DNA of 64,000 nt from Branchiostoma floridae. Its lineage: Eukaryota; Chordata; Leptocardii; Amphioxiformes; Branchiostomatidae. The stretch is from assembly GCF_000003815.2 (NCBI RefSeq), contig NC_049991.1, positions 4,706,033 through 4,770,032 of the forward strand. Reading direction: 5' to 3'. Positions 32,951 through 44,129 of the stretch are shown here, piece by piece. The position numbers and the translations under genes are program-made. The notes beneath the pieces were generated by a model, which had not been told where the DNA came from, did no database searches, and worked only from the letters and a program-made list of their open reading frames with translations. Within the stretch, counting starts at the first letter, position 1. Each line of letters opens with the position of its first letter.

Positions 32951-33603
32951 TAAGGTGGTCAGTGATGTGATATGCTATCTATAGACCTCCGTACGAGAAG
33001 ATATGAAACAGAAAAAAAAATACGATTCTGGATAAACATATCCCCAATAATCTGAGGATTGAAAATACGTTTGTGGGCATTAGACACAATGGCAAGAGAA
33101 AAGGATGAAATCGTCGAGGCGAGGAAGGCCATCTTTTCGCAGAATGCGAGAGGTTGAGAAGTGCCAAATGTCTGAGTCTGGACACATATCTGATGGTTGC
33201 CAGAATTAAGTTGCATGTAATGTTTTTGAACAAAGTGGTCATGTACGTCAGTAGTAGATGCAAGGAAACTAACATAAGGGGTTTCGTATTTGTGATAAAA
33301 TCGTGAGGCTTGATAACGTAAAATTGTTCATGTGTGAGAAGTGCAATAGTCAAGATATTTTCAAATGTTCTCTTTGTGCAGAGAAATAAGGAACAAGCTT
33401 AGTATGTATGAGCGATATCGTCCTGAAAGACAAGACTGAAGTCATCGATAGGACAGTTTGAACCTACATACATCGAAACAAAGCTTTCTCAGATTTCTGA
33501 TCTGCAGAAGGTTACAAATAACCAAGAAGTCTATGTTAAGATCAAAGTAACAAGTAAGTAAGAACGTGAAACCATCACACGCGGAAACAAACAAATTTTG
33601 AAA
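32951..33603. other. no gene recognised
   Basis: Decayed sequence; overlapping short frames on the minus strand carry no motif. A KIKVTSK-type coding scrap lies near 33535. Confidence 0.35.
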
Positions 33604-33982
33604 TCAGGATGTATGGATACCGATAATACTGGATCCATGCAATTAGTAGCTCGAGAGCCACACTCACTCAACCTTGGCCACAGCTATAATCTATCTAAAA
33701 GTACGGGTGAAGTCCTTTGAAGGTGATAAATACATCAACACTACTGCTGCGAGAGCCTTTGAAGAAATAGAGCCAGTAGACATCTCATGTCAACCGACGT
33801 CAATAAATAGTGCATCAAAGAAAACACTGCATCAATCGAAAAGTTGCAACATGTCAGAATTGCTACATTTCACAACCCACCAAAAATGTCATCAAGATCT
33901 GACGGTAAAGTTACACATTGATCCTGTTGGACAGAACCAGAGAATGTTCATCACTGTTATGTTTCTCAGATACGCTATTTAA
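33604..33982 (+). repeat. dispersed segment shared with 11.6 kb, with short frame
   Basis: 33608-33795 matches 11617-11795. The frame 33674-33982 reads KVRVKSFEGDKYINTTAARA across the shared part, so the repeat was probably coding. The text faintly recalls OB-fold-like element proteins; this is not secure. Confidence 0.55.
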
Positions 33983-34289
33983 GCAAAATAGTAATCACAT
34001 CAGACCCAATCTCACTTTCTGATTATGAACTCACAGAAAGTGTATTAGAGATGGGTGAAAATGATGTAACCTTTACTATAAAAACCCAACAACTAAGCTT
34101 TGCTCAAATATCCAACCTTTTGAACCAACAAACCTCAGCTCTTAGGACGTCTCTGCCATGTCATTTTCTATACCTTTTTGTGTTTTAAAAATAACTTTTG
34201 TACAAGGAAAATGCAATCGAATATGTTTGTATTTGAAATATATCTAAACTGTGATGAACATCGAAGTCAATGTTTGTGATAAAAGTTAC
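33983..34289. other. no gene recognised
   Basis: AT-rich; possibly a continuation of the element coding text in broken frames (VTFTIKTQQL-like near 34070). Confidence 0.35.
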
Positions 34290-34525
34290 TTATCACTATT
34301 ATTCTGTTACTGGTTTTGGTAACTCTACAGTTTGTTATAAAAACAGAACTTGATGTAAAACATGTACACTTAGGTTGGTATTTTTAATAGCTTAAGTAAC
34401 TCTACAGTTTATCCTAAAGGATAGAAGTTTGTTTAATGTAGAACCTGTGGATTTAGCTTCATTATTTTGTTACTCGTTTTTGTGACAATACAGTACGTTC
34501 CAAAGGACAAGTTACGAGACAAAAT
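34290..34525. repeat. degenerate ~80-bp tandem repeat, three units
   Basis: AACTCTACAGTTT-type blocks at 34321, 34398 and 34484 (spacings 77 and 86), each followed by an AAAG- or CAAAGGA-type block and a GTTTGTT- or TGTTACT-type block. Confidence 0.6.
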
Positions 34526-34639
34526 TCACGCAGAAAGCATTCATTAGTAAATCTCATAGATAGACCGATCTAATGACTTTTTCCGAAATGACCAAGGACT
34601 TCACTTTCACGAGCGAGTCTATCACAACAGCAATTATCC

Positions 34640-34783
34640 CCATTCAGGTGCGAGGTGTGCGGAACCGGTGTTTTTACCCGTACAAGATTGCGTGAACGGT
34701 CTGACCCACCACCACACGATACTACTGACGGTGGGGAAAAGGGAGTATATGCGAAGTACATCCATCAGGCGACGTATAAAGTG
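34640..34783 (+). repeat. C2H2-like scrap joined to the 27.8-kb shared segment
   Basis: GARCEVCGTGVFTRTRL (about 34648-34700) looks like the first half of a C2H2 finger, as found at the N-terminus of RLE-class LINEs. It leads directly into the segment shared with 27805-27883 (here 34705-34783). Confidence 0.5.
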
Positions 34784-34789
34784 AGTGAG

Positions 34790-35000
34790 TGATGACCCTG
34801 ATATTGTTGCAAGTAGAAAAGCACGTTACGCACAATAGACGAATTATACAAAAGAAAATATTTCGGAGCACAGCAATTTATTCCTACCCGGAGACTGTAA
34901 TTCTGTGATGATAACTATGATACGGACAGTATGGCAGGGGAAGACAGTACTTAGTACACATGAAAATAGATACATTTAATTATTTGATTAAAGAAAGCCT
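34790..35000 (+). repeat. dispersed segment shared with 37.8 kb
   Basis: TGACCCTGATATTGTTGCA, ACGCACAATAGACGAATTAT, CGGAGACTGTAATTCTGTGA and a GATACGGACAGTATGGCA block recur in order at 37815-38010. Confidence 0.8.
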
Positions 35001-35120
35001 GCTCACAAGCGAAAGAAGAATTGTCTGATGTCATTGTCCAATTAAGCCAAGCACCTGGTAGATGCAAAGACCTATCTTTACATTACAACCTTCTAACTTG
35101 TAGGAAGGCCAGATGTTATA

Positions 35121-35850
35121 ATGGAACTGATTGATGCTATTAACTCAGGAAACCTGGACACTTCAAGATTAACGTTTCAAGTAGTATATGAGACCTTGAA
35201 AATCCTCAATTCTCCAGATATAAGGGAAGTACAGTACTCTCAAATGATCATGACTCGCGACTTCTGGAAATTGGTTATATGGCCAAGTGTGGAGCATCAG
35301 TGATAAGAATCATGTCTGGATGGAAAACGATGGGCAGCAACCTGACTGCAGTCAATCGTGAGTGGGAAGGTTCTAAAGCAAGCATTGTGCTTGCTGTGCC
35401 AAGTGTAAAGGTGCTGCTAGCGCATCGGACAGACAACAATCTCCAGAACTTTCTGCCACCAGGAATCCACACAGAATTATCAGCATCAGTGAAGAGAAGA
35501 GTAATAAACGAAAGGCTTTCATACTGGCCGATTAGTTCAATATAACACTGGTGAAGTTGACCTGGCAGGGTTGGAGATTGGGCAGCCCCAGCTAAGCAAT
35601 GAAGCTGAAGAGATGGAAAGGGATCTGTGCAAAACTGCCAAAAGTATTCTGTAAAGATTTCCCCCTGAGGAACTAGACACAAATCTGCAATCAATGAGAC
35701 AGATCATCACCCTTCTGTCAAGGCACGTGGCAAATCTCAGAGAAATGAAAAAGAAGAAAGAGTATACCTTAAACATGGTATTGACTGTTAAAGGCGACTG
35801 GAAGAAATCAAAGTACAGTCACGTTGTCGATATATCATCACCATAACATA
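35121..35850 (+). pseudogene. unnamed transposon-like gene, decayed
   Basis: MELIDAINSGNLDTSRLTFQ and TRDFWKL (35121-35275), then VIRIMSGWKTMGSN and SIVLAVPSVKVLL in a second frame (35279-35545), then LSRHVANLREMKKKKEYTL and GDWKKSKYSHVV (35705-35835). From memory these follow, in order, a protein family abundant in cnidarian, mollusc and amphioxus genomes ('RLTFQVALE ... FW-LGY ... FM-G-KN ... LREMQ-KK ... GDWRKSKY') whose biochemical role I do not know. The frame changes twice and the part after KSKY is missing. With the THAP-like exon upstream, one decayed DNA transposon gene across 32.86-35.85 kb is possible. Confidence 0.55.
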
Positions 35851-36935
35851 GAGCGAAGACTTTGTCACTTAGGTTTCCAATGTCAAACAACAGTGCTCTT
35901 TTGTATTAGATTACGAGGAGCTAGATCGTAATTTGTGGTGTGAAGAATAAGACTAACTTCATGACTGTCTGACCTCAATATGACAAATTTGAACACATAT
36001 GATTTCAGATGGGCAGGCCATTGCTGTCAGACTGTCACGACAAATCAAAACCACCAGTACCAAGTTAGACAAAACTTGCAACCAGTACAACAACATTCCG
36101 TGGCCACCTCAGCTTAGTAAGTTCCCAGCATCATTGAGCTCTACTGATGCAAGACGGCCAGACTATGAGGTGTATACAAATCTGGAAATTACATTTCTGG
36201 TATGTATGGTTAATTGCACTATATTCTTCATCAATGCACATATTTTTTTTCTGAAAAATGAAAGCATCAAGCTAACAATAGGCTGCAACCAAGGATTGAT
36301 TTTTAAACTTATCCAATCTTAGAATCATTGGACTTACATATGCATTTCAAATTACCACATACTAATTTTTCCCTTAGGCACAGGACATATAATGCCAGAA
36401 GATTAATCAAGCCACTGTCGATGCTATATAACAATGAAGAAACAATGACACGCCCTAGAGCGAGTACAGAATCAACCTTGCTTAATGTTTATTGGATGCC
36501 AATACAACTCATACTCCGAAACACCAACTGAAACATCAACTTACACCAACTGAAACTCCAACGTCTTTTAAGCAGTCAATAGAACTTGGGTACACATCCA
36601 CGAGTTTCCGGCAGTCCAATGATAGGGACAGTATATGGACTTAAACGCGATTACTTGGCGGGCATCAAATTCACTTATCTCTGTACCAATCCCACAGATA
36701 CCTTCGAAGAAGCTCTTCCTACCCAACCCATTGCAAACAGGGCATCCCCTTTGGACAATTCATAGTGTAGGGGCCGACTACCGAAAAAATCAACACGAAT
36801 TTTATCACGATAGACATCTCTTTGGGGCGTGCGCACGAAAGTGCCTCACCGGCACATACGCCAAAAAGAGCAAGGGATTCCATGCCTAAAGCTTATTGAG
36901 ACGCTACACCATCAGGGTCACATGCCGCACCAACA
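35851..36935. other. no gene recognised
   Basis: Open frames 35999-36322 and 36635-36889 have no motif; the first has a hydrophobic stretch that could be chance. Confidence 0.4.
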
Positions 36936-37470
36936 ATATAACATGTTACAATGGTTAAGATAATACAGCAGGGAACGACAATAGTAAAATGAAAGTGGAA
37001 GCATTTGACAACTTTATTCATATTCTTTAAGTGTGTGTGGCAAAGTTTCTAGCAAGAGTAAAACGTCGCATCAGACCAATAAACCTCATTTTGTTACGAC
37101 AAAATTGCATATATTAAAATTACTTCCAAACTAATAAAACAATGCTAGAAAACATTATCTCTTGCACCTGTTTTTTTCATTCGATGGTTACGCGAAGAAA
37201 ATGAACACATCGATTGCTGTAATTCCAGTAAACTGTGTACGCTATTGTACTTACAACTACTGATTTTGTTTGGAGACGTTTCACTAAACTTTGTGCCAAA
37301 GAACTATTAGGGTACTTATAACCTGTGTCTAAAGAAAAATCAAACAAGACTTTACTGTGATCTATGCGACAAATTATATCGCACAAACTGTACTGGGATG
37401 GGTATCACGCACTTAAATGAATACAGCCTGGATTCGAGGCATTTTTCTGCCAATCTCATTGTTGTCGTTT
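36936..37470 (+). repeat. dispersed repeat shared with 14.3 kb
   Basis: Counterpart of 14296-14870 in the same orientation, slightly shorter. Both copies carry a CTAATAAAACAATGCT block and a region ending in GGATTCGAGGCATTTT-type text. Confidence 0.85.
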
Positions 37471-37814
37471 TAATCTGCAGACCTCAAGCTGCCACAGTGA
37501 TATTCTTCTCCCTACTGAGAAACAGTTTTGAGACCTGAAGCACCAACCCCCTTATGATGAAGATGCCTGTTGTCGGTTATTTTTTTTCTTTAAATAACAA
37601 AAATTTCGTAAATAGTTAAGAAATAGTTAAGAAATATTAAAAGGCTAAGCAAGAGCATCAACGCGCATTAACAGCTTTTGTTGGAAGATTCAATCTGCCT
37701 ATGTTGAGCTACATAAAACATTAAAGCACGTGAAGGCAGAACAGAGAGAAGACACAAGATTTAAAAAAAAAAAAACTGACATGACGATGCAGTAGAGAAT
37801 TGCTTTATGTCTAT

Positions 37815-38010
37815 GACCCCAATGATGTTGCAGGTAAAAGGGCATTTTACGCACAATGGACAGATCATATATAAAGAATAAGTTGCAGCAACCCCTTTAT
37901 TTCTAGTCGGAGACTATTATTCTGTGGTGACGACCATGATACAGACAGTATTGCAAGGAAAGACAATTATGGTAACATGGAAATGAAAGCAACTGATAAT
38001 TTAATTAATG
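37815..38010 (+). repeat. dispersed segment shared with 34.8 kb
   Basis: Counterpart of 34790-35000 (ACGCACAATGGACAGATCAT, CGGAGACTATTATTCTGTGG, GATACAGACAGTATTGCAAG). Confidence 0.8.
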
Positions 38011-38366
38011 GTCTTTACCTATGTATCAATTGCAGCGTTATCCATTAAGGAGAAACAATAATTGGTAATACTAAACATACTAAATATTGAAATTATTAAT
38101 TCAATTACGGCATTACAATATTTTTGCAAGTAATGCACATATTCCAAAAGGTTAGGAAGCTGCTGGAAATCACTCAGGCCCGAGCTTATTAGTAGTAAAG
38201 GTGGTGAGGAGAACACCGGGGCAATCGCATGGGAATTGTTGAAAATCGTTACGTATCATTGACATAACATTTCCCATTTTTAGTTGGAAAGTAATATCTT
38301 CTCGCAGCTAAATGACGTCTTTTTGATCAATATCATTATTATCCAATCTCCGCAACACTTTGTTCA

Positions 38367-39182
38367 ATGACTGGCACATTGTCCAGATTGAAAGGCGTTG
38401 GAGAGGAGGGAGTGCATCTACATCAACCCATTGTCCAGATTGAAAGGCGTTGGAGGGGGGTCTGCGTCTACGTCAACCCATTGTCCAGATTGAAAGGCGT
38501 TGGGAAGGGGGGTCTGCATCTACATCAACCCATTGTCCAAATTGAAAGGCGTTGGGAAGGGGGTCTGCGTCTACATCAACCCATTGTTAAGATTGAAAGG
38601 CGTTGGGAAGGGGGGTCTGCGTCTACATCAAACCTTTGTCCAGTTTGAAAGGCGTTGGGAAGGGGGGTCTGCGTCTACATCAACCCATTGTTAAGATTGA
38701 AAGGCGTTGGGAAGGGGGGTCTGCGTCTACATCAAACCTTTGTCCAGTTTGAAAGGCATTGGGAAGGGGGGTCTGCGTCTACATCAACCCATTGTCCAGT
38801 TTGAAAGGCGTTGGGAAGGGGGGGGTCTGCGTCTACATCAACCCATTGTCCAGTTTGAAAGGCGTTGGGAAGGGGGGGGTCTGCGTCTACATCAACCCAT
38901 TGTTAAGATTGAAAGGCGTTGGGAAGGGGGGTCTGCGTCTACATCAACCCATTGTCCAGGTTGAAAGGCGTTGGGAAGGGGGGGTCTGCGTATACGTCAA
39001 CCCATTGTCCAGATTTAAAGACGTTGGGAAGGGGGGGGGGGTCTGCATCTACATCAACCCATTGTTAAGATTGAAAGGCGTTGGGAGGGGGGTCTACGTC
39101 TACATCAACCCGTTGTCCAGATTGAAAGGCGTTCGAGGAGGGGGTGCATCTACATCAACCAATTGTCCAGTTTAAAAGGCGT
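38367..39182. repeat. 52-bp minisatellite, about 15 diverged units
   Basis: The unit CCATTGTCCAGATTGAAAGG, CGTTGGGAAGGGGGGTCTGC, GTCTACATCAAC recurs about 15 times. G runs vary from 5 to 10, which changes the reading frame between units. Units alternate between TCCAG and TTAAG forms, and one dimer (TTAAG unit plus TTTGTCCAGTTTG unit) is duplicated, giving a 104-bp higher-order repeat. The unit lacks the 26 bp present in the 78-bp array at 23.3 kb. Confidence 0.96.
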
Positions 39183-39350
39183 AATGTCAAGGACCTTTTA
39201 CACATGTCTCTAAGATCTAGAGCCTTTGAGATCAATAGAAGAAGGGGGCACTCTTCTCGACATGGTGGTTTGGGATTCTCCAACTAATTAGACAACTTTC
39301 ATGTGACAGGTTTCTGTAGATGCATATGGTTTATGGTGCCAACTTATGGT
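39183..39350. repeat. right flank of the 52-bp array, shared with 23.8 kb
   Basis: Counterpart of 23771-23915 (AGAGCCTTTGAGATCA, AAGAAGGGGGCACTCTTC, TTTGGGATTCTCCAACTAAT). Confidence 0.85.
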
Positions 39351-40202
39351 TGATTGTGGGTCCTTAGGCAAAAAAAAACAGAAATTCTTACTACTTGATT
39401 TGATATATTAAACTACATTATGAAAATCATGTTTTGCTGTGAAAATTCTAAGTAGTTAGTAAGACACGAGAGCCACCACGTCTCAACGCCGTTTTTAAAA
39501 AGAAACCCTTGCATTTGTATTGTTTGAGCTTTGCATGGTGCAAAAGCTAGCATTGCAATCGAAGTGGCAAACGCCAATAGGCTTTCTTACATGCTGTACT
39601 TTAGGCAGATGTGGCTAGTGTCAACCCACGGATCAGTGTTAAAATGACGCTCCTTTTGGCACGGCGAGTAAATTAGCAAACAAAACATAAAGCTGTGACG
39701 AATCAAATGCCAAAACTTCAGACAAGAACTGGCAATTTTCTCAGACAATATGAAATTCTACCTGTCATAACAAGCCACAAGGCAGAGGTTCTGTGTGTAT
39801 ATATTCCAAAACCTGCCAACCGATATCAGGCTTTTACATTTGAACTAAATAAACCAGTTATCAACATCCACATTAAGTTCTACAATGTGTCCGATTACAA
39901 TAGAGGCCATTGGTTCTTGGAATCCGAATGCTATATTACATTAGGACTCCAACTATTGGTTTTATGTCGATTGAATCGATGTCACACCAGGTTTATATTG
40001 AAAAAAGAAGAAAAAAACAGTACAACATAGATTCGCCTGAATATTTTTGATCCACTCCCTATGGAAAAGACCCCTGCTCTGTTCAATAAGTGTGCCTGGC
40101 AAAAAATTGCGATCTGCCTAAAAAGGTCTATAACAAATTGCCGAGGTAATCGCTGTCTTTGCCGCAATGTGACTAAATATAAAGCGGGAGTTGACTGTCG
40201 CA
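39351..40202. other. no gene recognised
   Basis: The 111-codon frame at 39695-40030 has no motif. A short block near 39410 (CATTATGAAAATCATG) is repeated near 40528. Confidence 0.4.
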
Positions 40203-40430
40203 CTTTGGCTATCGCTGGTTAAAACTGACCCTGTAGCACCTAATATTTTACTGCACAAACCACCGTACAATGCTGCAGGAAAAAAAAACGTTAACTGTCA
40301 GACTTCCCTTGGTATGTTTCGTAGTCGTCTTTTGTCCTTGAATAAAGATATCGGGTTACGGTGTTTCCCGCCAGAGGAAACTGTAATCACTGGTGAAGAT
40401 ATTTGCATGATATTTCCCTTTGAATTATAA
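40203..40430 (+). repeat. dispersed repeat, copy 1 of 2
   Basis: GGCTATCGCTG, AAACTGACCCTGTAGCACC, AAACCACCGTACAATG, TTTCCCGCCAGAGGAAACTG and GAAGATATTTGCATGATATT recur at 42412-42625 in the same orientation. Confidence 0.85.
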
Positions 40431-40690
40431 TCCATTCTGAATCATTCTGAGCTCGAAAGTTAATAGTAATGCAACAAATTGTACATAATCAAAGCTGAAC
40501 AATAACAAATGAAATAAGGTTTAAACTGCATTATGAAAATCATTTTTTTCCCTGTGAAGATTATGAATGTTTGATCTAGGGATAGGTGAAACTACAACAG
40601 GCAGCAAATGCCCTGCCAGCAGCGCACCCATGTGGGTTTACTGGATGATTGCAATAATACACCAGCTCGATTGCATCATCCTGTGGGAGC

Positions 40691-40897
40691 AGAAGGACTG
40701 ATCTACCGGTACTTGTGTGTGATGTCTGTGAGGGAAAACCTTGTACCAAAATGGAACTGCCCATGGTAGGTTTGGTAAAACTACATCAGAAAACTTTGTA
40801 CCACAAGAAACACCCTAAGAGGTGTCCAAGACAAGCGACTAACAAGCTAGCACCGAAGTTCAACAAACTATCCGAAAAGGAGAGGGTGATTTTGTAG
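40691..40897 (+). CDS. short Cys-containing frame, unrecognised
   Basis: The frame reads VCDVCEGKPC, MVGLVKLHQKTLYHKKHPKR and a Lys-rich end, stopping at 40897. C-x2-C with a later CP could be half of a zinc-binding fold. No family is recognised, and surrounding DNA is repetitive, so it may be element-derived. Confidence 0.25.
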   Translation, partial: RRTDLPVLVCDVCEGKPCTKMELPMVGLVKLHQKTLYHKKHPKRCPRQATNKLAPKFNKLSEKERVIL

Positions 40898-41044
40898 CCT
40901 TTATGTCAATTAGTAGCAATTGATATGTATACTTCATGCGTAATATGCAGAATCTAAACGAACTTTATCACTGGATAAAAGTACAATTGTAATTGGCATT
41001 GTAAGCCACCATTCCAAATTTATTATTTCTAACAGAGATGATGT

Positions 41045-41400
41045 TGTCACCACACGCTATGCGTGGCGTCGCAATCAGCAAGCCAGTTGAATAGATCATT
41101 TTCTCTTTTCTTTGCTCCCAAATATATCAAATGCAAACATAGTGAATTGACTAAGGTCAGATCACAACTTTGCATCAATGTCACTTACATTCTCTGGTCG
41201 GGGATATTGGAAACTTAACACAGCGTCCTTTTCCGAACCCAATTATGTTAAGGAAACCCGTGAATTTATTAGTTATTTTTTAAAACATATGAGAGGCTCC
41301 AATCCACCTCCACTCTCTTCACCGGCTATAACTTTCTATAACTTCCACACGTTCCTGGAATGAACAAGAGCAAATTAAAGGAACTCAACAATATTTGTGG
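41045..41400 (+). pseudogene. L1/Tx1-type LINE endonuclease C-terminus
   Basis: Reads YAWRRNQQAS then IDHFLFS, and SDHNFASMSLTFSGRGYWKL (41155-41215, open to 41363). The W-RR--Q-SRID and SDH blocks are the end of the APE-type endonuclease of L1/Tx1 LINEs; the His of SDH is catalytic in the family. A stop replaces Arg before IDHF, so the copy is dead. No RT follows. Confidence 0.75.
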
Positions 41401-42411
41401 CATTGACATCAAGCAAACTCATCTAACTAAGCTGAACAAGCCTCCACTGAGCCAGAGGCACAGTCCCCGAAGTCTGGGTTTCCAAGAGGCATGAGGCTAC
41501 AATAACTTTAATAAACCTGACTACCAGAACCCGAGTAAGCTAGATGTCCTGCCATTGCCAATAGTTTTGCTCTGTCACCTGTTTATATTTTGGTGTATGG
41601 AAAACATTACAATATGATGTTGTTCTCATCAAAGGGCAGTTAGCGTTGTCTCAGCATCCTGCTGTAGGTGTAAGATGCTTTCCACACTTCAAGCCGAACT
41701 CAAAGATCACCAGACCTATGTGGCATCTTGTACACCTCTGGGTCGACCTGTGCCGGACAGAAATGTTTCTATTATTGCACAACATCAGCAGACGAGATCG
41801 TACAATTAGAAACTACTAATAAGATTAAATTATTACACATATTTTCGCTGTAACAATCGTGAATGAGCATGATATATGCACATGCACGCACTCTACTATC
41901 CCCGATCTGATTCTATACTAACGTAGGTCCCATTTATCACACCGAGGTATAAATCAAGCCCAGGACATTGCAAATTGAGCAGCGCGTACAAAGCTGTATG
42001 TTACAATTTCATTTTGACCCATTTAAAATACCACCCCATTAACTTGAGTCCTTTCACTGATCTACACGGTTTCAGATCCCCCCCCCCCCCCACATACACA
42101 AAGGGCGCCATGATAAAAGGGCGCCAGGTATAAAGGTATGACCCTCACCAAACAGTTTTCCTCACAGTTTTTTTTCTTCAGTTTCAAGCTGCAATGTACT
42201 GACCACGGAAACAGCTATACTATAAGATGACAAGAAAGACTTCTGAGGCACGAAGAAGTAAAATAAGAAGGCAAAATTTGTTGAAATAAATAGAACGGCC
42301 AACCTTACCTCACAATGGCCACCCTGCACTGAGTGGATTTCGCACAGTAAAGCACTTCACTTGTATCAGTGCGCGTAAACATGTGGAATGCTGAATGTTA
42401 GAAAAAAGGCC
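41401..42411. other. no gene recognised; C14 run
   Basis: Short frames only. Fourteen consecutive C occur at 42078-42091. Confidence 0.45.
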
Positions 42412-42625
42412 AAGCTATCGCTGTTTGAAATTGACCCTACACCACTTATTTCTACTTCTCAAACCACCGTAACAAGGTTCAGGAAAAAAACGGGATTGTG
42501 TGTGTCAAACTTCTCTGGGCATGCATCGTAATCGTCTTAAAGATATCAGGTTACAATGTTTCCCGCCAGAGAGAAATGTAATAACCGATAAAGATATTTG
42601 CATGATATTTCTCTTTGAAATCATT
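42412..42625 (+). repeat. dispersed repeat, copy 2 of 2
   Basis: Counterpart of 40203-40430, with small deletions. Confidence 0.85.
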
Positions 42626-44129
42626 TAAAGGAAATCCGTCTTTAGCCTACCTAATATATTTACGTCCTATCTTCATTCGTTCAAAATCGGTGACATAATC
42701 TTCATATTCAAGTAAAAATAGAAACAGGCTATCTGCTCAAATAGGCGATACCATTACTTCCTTGGGCAGACCAATCAGCATGCTATATTTCCGTGATTGA
42801 CAGATTATTTCCCGCCATTATTTGGCAAACCAGTATGCAACGTAAAGCTTGTTAGCGAATCCTACCCTATGATCATATCGTGTCTTGTCATTGTTTTTAC
42901 GGCAGGAAGGGTCCTACACGCTTTACTCCCACGCTTCACATAGTTTCCTCAGCTTTCCTGTTTTCTAAAAAAAGACTGTATTGTGGATTGGTTCGGAAAT
43001 TTGGAGGAGTTGTCTCATGTCAATGAACCTGTTCTGGCAAATTTTCTCCTTTGTTTGCTGGGAGATAGCAGTGTCAAGGGAAGTGTTAGACCAGCCATGG
43101 GGCGTGGGGTGGAAATTGGAGTGTGTGCCTTGCGGCCGGTACCAACTGGGAATGAAGTAGGATGAAGTTATTCAAGTCCAAAACCGACGGTATAGTCATG
43201 TCCTTGATTCCGGAACATATTATTTTGTGCACGAACTGCCGGGGTGACTTCTCTTGGCCTGAGTCTCTTTTGCGTTGTACAGTTATTACGGGCTATAGAT
43301 TTGAATTTTCAATGCTCTCGAATTTTGTTCGTGATGTGTTACATTTCTCTCTGGATGTCACACCGAAAATCTACCCTTGCCCCGCCGATGGCTCTCTCAA
43401 CTTGAGCATCCGCCCGCGCCAGACATCTTCACTACTTCGTTATCCACCAAATACCACCGCCTTGTCAGCCTAGAAAGCGCAGTTTACACCTTGTATATAT
43501 AGCTATACTGTACGCCATATTTTACAAAGCCAAAACACAAGAAACAATTTTAAAAAGGTTTATTACTTATTTATTTAAAAACAATTGTTCCATAATGAAG
43601 AGATTCATTTTGTCCAGCGTTGTCTTTGGGGTCTGAGGAGGACAAGCCCTTCATAGTGGCCATATATGAATGAATGATTGGAATACTGTGTCAGGGGAAT
43701 TTCTATCACGTTAAATCGTCTTCAATTGTATTACTGGTTAGGTCAACAATCACCTTGTCATGTGTCATTTGACTGCATTGCTACAGCTTATACATTGTTC
43801 ATGCTGACATGCAGTCAAGTCCATTTTGTAAGCACCTGCAAGTTGGGAGTCGACAGGATCTGGGCCTGAGAAAACAAACAACGTAGCTGTTGCAGGATGT
43901 ATTTAGCCACTTGAAGAATTTTATCCAAATTCAGTTTTCAATCATCGCCGGCGCCGGCAGGGAGTAACTGGCCTATTCAGCAGCCACCTCCTTCATAAGG
44001 CGGCCTTGTAGTGAGCTCGCTCTGCGCGTGTATATAGAAACAATCTGCGCATTGTAGCAGCTCAGTTAACGCACTTTCTGAAAATATTGGCAGTAGAAAG
44101 ATGATCATGGGGAGAGGGAGCGTTCAAAG
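42626..44129. other. no gene recognised
   Basis: Frames 42983-43165, 43162-43473 and 43678-43869 lack motifs. No RNA gene was seen. Confidence 0.4.
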
